Assembly (NCBI GenBank): GCA_964402685.1
Contig: CAYODE010000200.1
Span: 1-6,466, forward strand
Length of the DNA stretch: 6,466 bases
Origin: Aestuariivita sp964402685
Lineage (GTDB): Bacteria > Pseudomonadota > Alphaproteobacteria > Rhodobacterales > Rhodobacteraceae
Reading direction: 5' to 3'
Shown: positions 1 through 5,909 of the stretch, piece after piece
Layout of the letters: each line of letters starts with the position of its first letter
Position numbering within the stretch: the stretch's first letter is position 1
Position numbers and translations under genes: made by a program
The notes under the pieces: model-generated
What the model was told of the DNA's origin: nothing
The model's input: the letters and a program-made list of their open reading frames with translations, nothing else
Databases searched by the model: none

Positions 1-38
1 TCATCGCGGATCGCCGTTATCACCAGCGATTGTGTCAT
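1..38 (-). CDS. 5' end of an unidentified leftward gene (partial)
   Basis: An ATG read on the minus strand at 38-36 opens a frame that stays open to the window edge and gives MTQSLVITAIRD. A strong Shine-Dalgarno sequence, GGGAGAGG (minus strand, 52-45), lies 6 nt before it, which is the main reason to call a gene here. Twelve residues are too few to identify a family. The gene is divergent from the MarR regulator that starts at 118 and shares its 79-bp promoter region, so it is a likely target of that regulator. A possible minus-strand promoter is TTGACC (91-86) with TGTTAT (66-61), but the 19-bp spacer is long and the leader would be very short, so I do not list it separately. Confidence 0.6.
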   Translation of the reverse strand, partial: MTQSLVITAIRD

Positions 39-54
39 TAAGGACCTCTCCCTG

Positions 55-82
55 TTGGCAATAACATGAAATTTCATATAAT
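55..82 (+). promoter_or_regulatory. sigma70-type promoter of the first MarR gene
   Basis: The -35 box is TTGGCA (55-60) and the -10 box is a perfect TATAAT (77-82), separated by 16 bp. Transcription would start near 89, leaving a leader of about 29 nt before the ATG at 118. The -35 box is close to the Shine-Dalgarno of the divergent gene, so both genes are controlled from the same short stretch. Confidence 0.6.
61..82. promoter_or_regulatory. candidate MarR operator (palindrome over spacer and -10)
   Basis: The core ATGAAATTTCAT (66-77) is a perfect 12-bp palindrome. Extending it to 61-82 gives half-sites ATAACATGAAA and, on the other strand, ATTATATGAAA, which agree at 9 of 11 positions. 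It fills the promoter spacer and overlaps the -10 box, so a bound dimer would block RNA polymerase. Its size and symmetry suit a MarR dimer. That the neighbouring MarR protein binds it is inference. Confidence 0.55.
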
Positions 83-117
83 ATTGGTCAAGAGAAATTT
101 TCGGTTATGATCGGCCC

Positions 118-585
118 ATGCCTGACGATATTACGCCACCGCCATCACAGACTGACCAAGGCAGCTTTGTTGACAATTACCTGCTGTATCTGCTGGCCTC
201 GGTCAGTCACCACGCCAGTGGTCAGTTCCACAGCCATGTACGAAGTAAGGGCTTGCGTGTCCCGGAATGGCGCGTGCTGGCCACGTTGAACGATGAAGAC
301 GGGGCGATGATCACAACTCTGGCGCGGATTTCGTTGCTTGAGCAGTCGCATCTGACCAAAATCGTGGATCAGATGGAGCAGCGTGGTTGGGTGAGGCGCC
401 GCCCGGATCCGGTGGATGCAAGGCGCGTGCGCGTGTTTCTGACAGATGAGGGGCATGGGCTTGCGACAGACCTTGTGGCTGACGCCCAGGCACATGAAGA
501 AGAGCTGTTAAGTCGTTTATCAAGCGAAGAGGCCGCTGCGATCAAACCGGTCTTAAAACAACTCCTCGCCCGGTTGGAGCCATAA
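118..585 (+). CDS. MarR-family transcriptional regulator (first)
   Basis: A 155-residue protein of the usual MarR length. The winged helix-turn-helix spans about residues 45-112: the MITTLARISLLEQSHLTKIV stretch (64-83) carries the two DNA-contacting helices. The wing holds the family signature D100-A-R-R-V-R-V-F-L-T (pattern DxRxxxxxLT) followed by DEG. The flanking N- and C-terminal helices would form the dimer interface. The ATG at 118 is chosen because there is no earlier in-frame start between the promoter and it; its Shine-Dalgarno is weak. The gene sits next to a palindrome-covered promoter shared with a divergent gene, so autorepression and control of that neighbour are likely. MarR proteins usually release DNA on binding an aromatic acid or an acyl-CoA; the ligand here is unknown. 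Family call is secure, specificity is not. Confidence 0.93.
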   Translation: MPDDITPPPSQTDQGSFVDNYLLYLLASVSHHASGQFHSHVRSKGLRVPEWRVLATLNDEDGAMITTLARISLLEQSHLTKIVDQMEQRGWVRRRPDPVDARRVRVFLTDEGHGLATDLVADAQAHEEELLSRLSSEEAAAIKPVLKQLLARLEP

Positions 586-589
586 CGCA

Positions 590-610
590 GGCATTCAACT
601 CTGGCATTCA
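590..610. repeat. short direct repeat across convergent gene ends
   Basis: GGCATTCA occurs at 590-597 and again at 603-610, offset by 13 bp. The two copies cover the stop codon and last codons of the leftward dehydrogenase. With only 9 bp (586-594) between the MarR stop and the dehydrogenase stop, this is the whole convergent junction. It forms no hairpin with a T-run, so there is no intrinsic terminator here. It may be a small tandem duplication or chance. Confidence 0.3.
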
Positions 611-1530
611 GGGATTGGGGTTAGCGTTCTTCCGGTTTCGAAATAACTCCGCAGGTTATGCGCCACCAGATCGAACATTGCGCCGCGCGTCTCGACGGTC
701 GCGCTCGCCGCGTGCGGGCTGAGCAGAACATTGGGCATATCTCGCAGAATCTGTGGGACATGAGGTTCATCTACAAACACATCCAAGGCGGCCCAACCCA
801 GTTCACCGGTCTGTAATGCAGAGATCAGCGCGTCCTGGTCCACAACAGATCCACGCGCCGCGTTGACTAGTCCGCCTTCTGGGCCCAAGGCTGACAAAAT
901 GTCTGTAGTTATTAAGTGATCCGTGCCTTCGCCTCCGGGCAGAAGGAGCACGATGGCCCTGCATCTTCGCGCCATGTCGACCAGGTCTGGACAGAACTCG
1001 TAAGGGACGTCCTGCCGGGTTCGACCATGATAGAGAACGGTGACATTAAATGCTTCGAGCTTTGCCGCGAGATTTCGGCCAATGCGTCCAAGACCTACAA
1101 TCCCAACCGTTTTCCCCTCTAGCGACCAGGTCAGCGGTGTTTGTCCGCTCTCCCATGCGCCAGATCGAACATGTGTGTCCTGACGGACGTATTCCCGGCT
1201 GGCTGCAAGAAGCATCAGAAACGCGAAATTCGCAACGTCGGCGTTGAGGACATCGCGTGTGTGCGTAATCACGATCCCACGTTCGATCGCAGCATCCACG
1301 TCAACGCCGTCATATCCGACACCCATATGGGAAATGATCTCAAGATTGGGAAACCTGTCCAAAACGCCTTGGCCAAGCGGGCCTGCGAAATTGATCAAAC
1401 CGCGTACCTGGTCTGGGGCCTCCACCGACCAATCTGCCTCTGGATCAGCGATAACGTCGATCTGGAAATCTTGCAAAGCGTCCATCACAGGGGGAGGGGG
1501 TTGGCGCAACGCAACAAGGCGAATGGTCAT
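595..1530 (-). CDS. D-isomer-specific 2-hydroxyacid dehydrogenase (GhrB / hydroxypyruvate reductase-like)
   Basis: A 311-residue soluble NAD(P)-dependent oxidoreductase that should reversibly reduce a 2-oxo acid to the D-2-hydroxy acid. Residues (counted from the ATG) run: N-terminal catalytic lobe with HMGVGYDGVDV (68-78), Rossmann motif GLGRIG (146-151), then the catalytic triad Arg226 in NAARGSVVD, Glu255 in DVFVDEP and His273 in SPHAASA. The end of the second Rossmann strand reads YHGRTR (167-172), with Arg where NAD-dependent relatives have an acidic residue, which suggests NADPH preference. The length and motif layout match glyoxylate/hydroxypyruvate reductases and plant-type hydroxyphenylpyruvate reductases. 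A GTG lies one codon earlier (1533); I favour the ATG because AAGGA (1544-1540) sits 9 nt before it, against 6 nt for the GTG. The gene is divergent from MarR2-iorAB, so it may act on the same 2-oxo acid; glyoxylate/hydroxypyruvate remain possible substrates. Confidence 0.9.
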   Translation of the reverse strand: MTIRLVALRQPPPPVMDALQDFQIDVIADPEADWSVEAPDQVRGLINFAGPLGQGVLDRFPNLEIISHMGVGYDGVDVDAAIERGIVITHTRDVLNADVANFAFLMLLAASREYVRQDTHVRSGAWESGQTPLTWSLEGKTVGIVGLGRIGRNLAAKLEAFNVTVLYHGRTRQDVPYEFCPDLVDMARRCRAIVLLLPGGEGTDHLITTDILSALGPEGGLVNAARGSVVDQDALISALQTGELGWAALDVFVDEPHVPQILRDMPNVLLSPHAASATVETRGAMFDLVAHNLRSYFETGRTLTPIPECQS

Positions 1531-1582
1531 CACAGCTTTTCCTTTGTCGATCGGTGTCGGGATGGCATGGTGAAAAAGGAAC

Positions 1583-1596
1583 GTCCAGCGCTGGAC
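1583..1596. promoter_or_regulatory. perfect 14-bp palindrome, candidate operator
   Basis: GTCCAGCGCTGGAC is identical to its own reverse complement. It lies in the divergent gap between the dehydrogenase and MarR2 and overlaps five bases of the -35 box of the MarR2 promoter. The position suits a repressor site, or an activator site for the leftward gene. It is G+C-rich and differs from the A+T-rich palindromes near the two -10 boxes, so it may serve a different protein. Binding is inferred only from symmetry and position. Confidence 0.45.
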
Positions 1597-1620
1597 AGAT
1601 TACTTGCATTTGCATATAAA
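1592..1620 (+). promoter_or_regulatory. sigma70-type promoter of the MarR2-iorAB operon
   Basis: TGGACA (1592-1597, 5 of 6 to consensus) and TATAAA (1615-1620, 5 of 6) are separated by the ideal 17 bp. Transcription would begin near 1627, about 37 nt before the ATG at 1664. This rules against the in-frame TTG at 1604, which would lie upstream of the transcript start. It is the only good promoter seen ahead of MarR2, iorA, iorB and the racemase-like gene. I see no convincing promoter for the leftward dehydrogenase on the other strand. Confidence 0.6.
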
Positions 1621-1621
1621 T
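1604..1621. promoter_or_regulatory. A+T-rich imperfect palindrome and TTGCAT repeat over the -10
   Basis: TTGCAT is repeated in tandem (1604-1609 and 1610-1615). The stretch 1608-1621 is an imperfect palindrome of the form ATTTnnATnnAAAT centred between 1614 and 1615, overlapping the -10 box. ATTTGCATATAA (1608-1619) is nearly the same as ATTTCATATAA (71-81) in the first MarR promoter, differing by one inserted G. It is a candidate operator for MarR2 or for both regulators. Confidence 0.4.
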
Positions 1622-1663
1622 TCGGAAGCGCTGCCGCAACCCCTCCAGCGAAGAGTACACAAC

Positions 1664-2155
1664 ATGACGAAACCTGCTGACGTCCCGGCGACTGACGAAG
1701 AACCGCGTGTGTCGTTCGAGGACATTGGGCTGGATAACTACGCCCCGTATCTGATGAACCGCATTATGGGCCGATACAATGAAAACCTTAGGTCCGAGAT
1801 GGCCGCGCTTGGGTTGAGCACGGCCAAGATGCGGGCCTTGGCCATTCTGTCGGTTCGGAACGGCCTGCATATCGGGGATCTGGGCGTCTATGCGGTTGTC
1901 GAGCAATCCACGCTATCGCGCGCACTAGATGCCCTGGCTGAGGATGGTCTGGTGCGTCGAGAGGCCGACCCAAGCGATCAACGCGCCAGCAGGGTTAAGC
2001 TGACTGAACATGGGCGCGCCGCATTCGACAGGCTCTGGCCCCGCATGATCGATGGGCATGACGCCATGTTCGAGGGCATTCCCGAGGCCGAGCAACACGC
2101 GTTCATCAGCACGCTGCAAAAGATGCTGAACAACATTCGCAAACATAACATTTAA
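1664..2155 (+). CDS. MarR-family transcriptional regulator (second), first gene of the iorAB operon
   Basis: A 163-residue MarR protein. Residues 20-50 form the N-terminal dimerisation helices (LDNYAPYLMNRIMGRYNE). The winged helix spans about 52-117: LHIGDLGVYAVVEQSTLSRA (68-87) is the helix-turn-helix and DPSDQRASRVKLTEHG (102-117) the wing with the family DxRxxxxxLT signature. The start at 1664 is preferred over the TTG at 1604 because the promoter -10 box lies at 1615-1620, and because MarR homology only begins well after it; the Shine-Dalgarno (GAAGAG, 1650-1655) is modest. iorA follows after 19 bp on the same strand, so the regulator is cotranscribed with the pathway genes and probably represses its own operon, and perhaps the divergent dehydrogenase, until a pathway ligand binds. 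It is only distantly similar to the first MarR protein, so it is not a recent duplicate. Confidence 0.92.
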   Translation: MTKPADVPATDEEPRVSFEDIGLDNYAPYLMNRIMGRYNENLRSEMAALGLSTAKMRALAILSVRNGLHIGDLGVYAVVEQSTLSRALDALAEDGLVRREADPSDQRASRVKLTEHGRAAFDRLWPRMIDGHDAMFEGIPEAEQHAFISTLQKMLNNIRKHNI

Positions 2156-2174
2156 CCAGTTAGAGGCAGTGTGA

Positions 2175-4325
2175 ATGGCCGAAAGATCGTTCAAACGTGA
2201 AGTCGAAGACTTGAAGCTAGGTAACGGGGAGACCTTTACGGGTGAGGGAATTTTGGCCATCACCAAGGCGCTTCTGGAATCGGGTGTCGGTTATGTCGGC
2301 GGCTACCAAGGGGCCCCGATTTCGCATCTGATGGATGTTTTGGCGGACGCAGAAGAGCTGCTGACCGATCTCGGCGTACGATATGAAGCCAACGCGTCGG
2401 AGGCCGCAGCGGCCGCGATGTTGGCAGCCTCGGTCCATTATCCCATTCGCGGGGCAGTGACGTTCAAGGGGCCCGTTGGTGTGAACGTCGCCTCGGACGC
2501 GCTGGCGAACCTGTCGTCTTCGGGCGTGACCGGCGGGGCCTTGATCATTGTCGGTGAAGATTACGGGGAAGGCTCCTCAATCATGCAGGAGCGCAGTCAT
2601 GGTTTTGCGATGAAATCGCAGTTCTGGTTGCTGGATCCACGCCCCAATTTGCCGTCAATCGTTTCCGCAGTGAAACAGGGGTTTGAGCTGTCTGAGGCAT
2701 CAAACAGTCCAGTCATGCTGATGGTGCGTATTCGCTCGTGCCATGTCACCGGACAGTTTGAAACCGAAGACAACGTCATCCCGCCGCTCTCGGTTCGCGA
2801 TGCACTGTCGAACCCGCAGAGCAATTTTGAACGCGTTGTTCTTCCACCGTTCTCCTACAAGCAAGAGCATGACAAGATCGACAATCGGTGGCCTGCGGCT
2901 GAAGCCTTCATTCGCGAGAACGGCATGAACGAGATGTTCGGCCCCGAGAACGCGCCCGTCGGTATTGTGGTTCAAGGCGGTATGTTCAATGGCGTGATCC
3001 GCGCACTGCAACGCCTTGGGTTGGCCGATATCGAAGGGCGCTCTGCCATCCCGATCTATTGCCTCAACGTGACTTATCCGCTGGTGCAGGATGAGTTTCT
3101 GGAGTTTGCCCGTGGCAAAGATGCACTGCTTGTCATTGAAGAGGGGCAACCCGAGTTTATCGAACAGAACCTAGCCACACATCTGCTGCGGTCGGACCTG
3201 AAAACCAAACTTCATGGGAAGGATATCTTCCCAATGGCGGGCGAATACACCGGGCAGGTCATGCTGGACTCGGTTACGACCTTTCTCAAGCAATCTGCAC
3301 CGGAGTTTTTGCCGGGGCAGGTTCGGGCACCCAATGCGCCCCCGCCAGAGATCCCGGACCTTTCTGAAACGGTTCCGATCCGCCCGCCGGGGTTTTGCAC
3401 GGGCTGTCCGGAACGTCCGATCTTTGCGGCCATGAAACTGGTCGAAGGTGAATTGGGCAAGCACCAGATCACCGGGGATATCGGATGCCATTTGTTCGGA
3501 TCGCTTCCTCCGTTCGAGATCGGTGGTTCGACCATGGGCTATGGGCTTGGTCCTGCCTCCAATGCAGCCTTTGACGGGGGCGGGGAACGGCGCGCGGTGT
3601 CGTTTCTCGGGGATGGTGGCTTTTGGCACAATGGTCTGAGCAGTTCGATCGGGAATATGGTGTATAACCAGTCCGACAGCGTCGCAATCATCGTGGACAA
3701 CTACTATTCGGCTGCTACCGGTGGGCAGGATCTGATGTCGTCGCGGGCACAAAACCCGACGAAGGCCACGAACAACCCCATCTCCAAGGCTTTAGAAGGG
3801 GTTGGCGTGAAATGGATCCGTCAGATTGATCACACCTATGACGTCAGCAAGATGCGGGACACGATCAAAGAGGCGCTGACCACGGATTACGCTGGGCCCA
3901 AGGTCATCGTGGCCTCCTCGGAATGTATGCTGAACAAACAGCGGCGTGAGAAGCCAGTGCGCAAGAAAGCCATCACTGATGGGCGCCGTGTTGAAGCTCC
4001 GCGATTTGGTGTGGACGAAGATATCTGCACCGGCGATCACGCCTGCATCCGACTGTCAGGTTGCCCGTCTTTGTCATTGAAAACGTTAGATGACCCGTTA
4101 CGCGATGATCCCGTCGCGTGGATCGACCATACCTGCGTCGGGTGTGGCAACTGCGGAGAGGTCGCAGATGCAGCCGTGCTTTGCCCCTCGTTCTATCGCG
4201 CCGACGTCGTCCACAATCCGACCGGGTGGGAGGCGCGTAGAGCGCGGTTTAGACGCAGTGTGATCGGGTGGTTTCAGGAAAGACGCGCCGCCAAGCAGCT
4301 TTTGTTTGAGGAGGCGGCGCAATGA
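2175..4325 (+). CDS. iorA: indolepyruvate (aryl-2-oxoacid):ferredoxin oxidoreductase, alpha subunit
   Basis: The 716-residue thiamine-diphosphate subunit of an enzyme that converts a 2-oxo acid plus CoA into acyl-CoA, CO2 and reduced ferredoxin in the cytoplasm. Domains in order: N-terminal pyrimidine-binding domain with YVGGYQGAPIS (40-50), the Glu-containing EANASEAAAAAM (71-82) and FKGPVGVNVASDAL (97-110); a transketolase C-like domain around 260-380; FCTGCPERP (407-415) leading into the diphosphate-binding domain with GDIGCH (434-439), GDGGFWHNGLSS (479-490) and IIVDNYYSAATGGQ (505-518). The C-terminal ferredoxin-like domain has C618, C624, C630-P and C654, C657, C660, C670-P. The first cluster lacks its second Cys: the CxxC position is Asp621. 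The start ATG has AGAGG (2162-2166) 8 nt upstream. It lies 19 bp after MarR2 and overlaps iorB by 4 bp. Indolepyruvate is the classic substrate; phenylpyruvate, hydroxyphenylpyruvate or another bulky 2-oxo acid is equally possible. Confidence 0.93.
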   Translation: MAERSFKREVEDLKLGNGETFTGEGILAITKALLESGVGYVGGYQGAPISHLMDVLADAEELLTDLGVRYEANASEAAAAAMLAASVHYPIRGAVTFKGPVGVNVASDALANLSSSGVTGGALIIVGEDYGEGSSIMQERSHGFAMKSQFWLLDPRPNLPSIVSAVKQGFELSEASNSPVMLMVRIRSCHVTGQFETEDNVIPPLSVRDALSNPQSNFERVVLPPFSYKQEHDKIDNRWPAAEAFIRENGMNEMFGPENAPVGIVVQGGMFNGVIRALQRLGLADIEGRSAIPIYCLNVTYPLVQDEFLEFARGKDALLVIEEGQPEFIEQNLATHLLRSDLKTKLHGKDIFPMAGEYTGQVMLDSVTTFLKQSAPEFLPGQVRAPNAPPPEIPDLSETVPIRPPGFCTGCPERPIFAAMKLVEGELGKHQITGDIGCHLFGSLPPFEIGGSTMGYGLGPASNAAFDGGGERRAVSFLGDGGFWHNGLSSSIGNMVYNQSDSVAIIVDNYYSAATGGQDLMSSRAQNPTKATNNPISKALEGVGVKWIRQIDHTYDVSKMRDTIKEALTTDYAGPKVIVASSECMLNKQRREKPVRKKAITDGRRVEAPRFGVDEDICTGDHACIRLSGCPSLSLKTLDDPLRDDPVAWIDHTCVGCGNCGEVADAAVLCPSFYRADVVHNPTGWEARRARFRRSVIGWFQERRAAKQLLFEEAAQ
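4308..4325 (+). promoter_or_regulatory. strong internal RBS and ATGA overlap coupling iorA to iorB
   Basis: GAGGAGG (4308-4314), a near-perfect Shine-Dalgarno, is embedded in the last codons of iorA and lies 7 nt before the iorB ATG (4322). That ATG shares ATGA with the iorA stop codon TGA (4323-4325). Ribosomes finishing iorA can restart directly on iorB, which suits two subunits of one complex needed in equal amounts. Confidence 0.8.
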
Positions 4326-5872
4326 CCAAGCATGAGATGCTTTTTGCACCGCAGGGGGACGATGCCGCGCAGGCCATCCTAAAAGTCGTGATTATGGCGG
4401 TTGGCGGGCAGGGCGGAGGGGTTCTGACCAATTGGGTCGAGGCCGTGGCGCGCGCGTCTGGACGGGCGGTGCAAGCGACATCTGTTGCGGGTGTAGCGCA
4501 ACGAACCGGTGCGACGATCTACTATGTCGAAATCGGCCCTGAGGGGGCAGACGCCCCCGTCTTTTCCCTTGCGCCTGCAGGGGGCGATGTCGACGTGCTG
4601 GTTGCAGCGGAATTGATGGAGGCGGGTCGCGCCATTCAACGGGGGTTTGTGACCCCGGATCGGACAACTCTGATTGCCTCAACCCACCGTGCTTTGGCAG
4701 TGTCTGAAAAGATGGAACCCGGTAATGGGATAGCCAGTGCCGAAGAGGTTCTAGCCGCAGCCGAGATCGCTGCACAGCGCTTGTTGATCGCGGACATGGA
4801 AAAACTCGCCGTGGATCAGGGCTCGGTCATATCGGCCAGCCTGTTTGGTGCGCTGGCAGGCTCTAAAGTTCTACCCTTTGAAACCGAGCAGTTCCGAGAG
4901 GCGATCCGCGCTTCAGGGAAAGCGGTCGAAGCCAGTTTGCGTGCGTTTGAAGCGGGGCTCGCGTCTGTCTCTGCTGTGGGTTCCGAAGCGGAAAATCAGA
5001 CGCAGGCACCGACAGCCATACTCACCCTGTCCGGACCGGACGCGGCGCAAAAGGACTGGAGTGACCTACTCACCCGCGTTCGTGCTCTGCCGGAAGCTGT
5101 GCATGACATGGCAGAGGTCGGGTTGCGCAAGGTCGTCGACTTTCAGGATGTGGCATATGGAGCCAACTACCTGACGCGTCTCGAAAGCATGGCAGCAAAG
5201 GATGGGCCAGAGAGTGAAAATGAGTTAACGCGGGAAGCCGCCAAATACATTGCCAACGCCATGGCCTATGACGATGTGATCCGTGTGGCGGATCGCAAGA
5301 CACGTGGTGCGCGCGGGCGCCGCATCGATGTGGAAATGGGTAAGAGCGACGCCCAGATCCTGCAATTGACTGAATTCTTCCACCCGCGTGCAGAAGAGAT
5401 CGCGGGATTGCTGCCGGCGCAACTGGGCGAAAGGATCGAGAATTCAGAAAAATGGATGGCGCGACTGGATCGCTGGTTCAACAAAGGGCGTCGCATACGC
5501 ACCGACACTCTGCGGGGGTTTGTACCGCTCTACATTATTGGCGGTCTGCGGAAATGGCGCCTTAAAACGCGGCGCCATGCGGTTGAGGTTAATCACATGG
5601 ACGCCTGGCTGGCGGACGTGGACCGCTACCTCGCACAGGATTACGCGCTGGCGGTTGAAGTGTTGCGGTGTCGGCGTTTGATCAAGGGCTATTCCGATAC
5701 GCACGCGCGCGGCTTGTCCAAGTTTGACAGGGTGATGGCGGGTATCGCGTTGGTCGCCGGGCGCGAGGATGCTGCGGACTGGGCGCGTCGGTTGCGGGAT
5801 GCCGCATTGAAGGATGAAGAGGGCAAAGCGCTGGAGGGCGCGTTGCAGACCATTCGATCCTTCGCCGGGTAA
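4322..5872 (+). CDS. iorB: indolepyruvate (aryl-2-oxoacid):ferredoxin oxidoreductase, beta subunit with long C-terminal domain
   Basis: A 516-residue partner subunit of IorA, needed for CoA-dependent oxidative decarboxylation. Residues about 20-215 form the pyruvate:ferredoxin oxidoreductase gamma-type domain: IMAVGGQGGGVLTNWVEAVA (24-43) is the glycine-rich first strand and loop, and SVAGVAQRTGATIYYVEIG (54-72) is the typical following segment. Archaeal IorB proteins stop at about 200 residues. Here a further ~280 residues follow, helical and strongly basic around 385-420 (KGRRIRTDTLRGF, GLRKWRLKTRRHA), which appears to be the DUF6537-type extension found in proteobacterial IorB and in the single-chain giant enzymes. 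It contains no cysteine cluster, so it is not an extra ferredoxin. The start is set by the embedded GAGGAGG and the ATGA overlap with iorA. The racemase-like gene follows after 37 bp. The role of the extension is unknown. Confidence 0.92.
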   Translation: MTKHEMLFAPQGDDAAQAILKVVIMAVGGQGGGVLTNWVEAVARASGRAVQATSVAGVAQRTGATIYYVEIGPEGADAPVFSLAPAGGDVDVLVAAELMEAGRAIQRGFVTPDRTTLIASTHRALAVSEKMEPGNGIASAEEVLAAAEIAAQRLLIADMEKLAVDQGSVISASLFGALAGSKVLPFETEQFREAIRASGKAVEASLRAFEAGLASVSAVGSEAENQTQAPTAILTLSGPDAAQKDWSDLLTRVRALPEAVHDMAEVGLRKVVDFQDVAYGANYLTRLESMAAKDGPESENELTREAAKYIANAMAYDDVIRVADRKTRGARGRRIDVEMGKSDAQILQLTEFFHPRAEEIAGLLPAQLGERIENSEKWMARLDRWFNKGRRIRTDTLRGFVPLYIIGGLRKWRLKTRRHAVEVNHMDAWLADVDRYLAQDYALAVEVLRCRRLIKGYSDTHARGLSKFDRVMAGIALVAGREDAADWARRLRDAALKDEEGKALEGALQTIRSFAG

Positions 5873-5909
5873 TTGAAATCGGTGTGACTGGCCAAATAGG
5901 GGGAGCGAC

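Noticed and set aside
107..289. 60-codon plus-strand frame starting at an ATG 11 nt before the first MarR gene
   Set aside because: It overlaps the MarR coding sequence in another frame, has no Shine-Dalgarno and no recognisable protein features; the MarR frame is clearly the coding one.
545..575. Inverted repeat AACCGG / CCGGTT near the end of the first MarR gene as a terminator
   Set aside because: The stem is only 6 bp with a 19-nt loop, lies inside the coding sequence and has no following T-run.
1604..1663. In-frame TTG at 1604 as an upstream start adding 20 residues to MarR2
   Set aside because: The good -10 box at 1615-1620 places the transcript start downstream of this codon, and the extra residues have no MarR similarity.
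1141..1680. 179-codon open frame antisense to the dehydrogenase
   Set aside because: It lies opposite a gene with all catalytic motifs intact and has no family features; long antisense frames are expected in this base composition.
5873..5909. Possible separate promoter for the racemase-like gene
   Set aside because: The 37-bp gap has a strong Shine-Dalgarno but no recognisable -35/-10 pair, so cotranscription with iorB is simpler.
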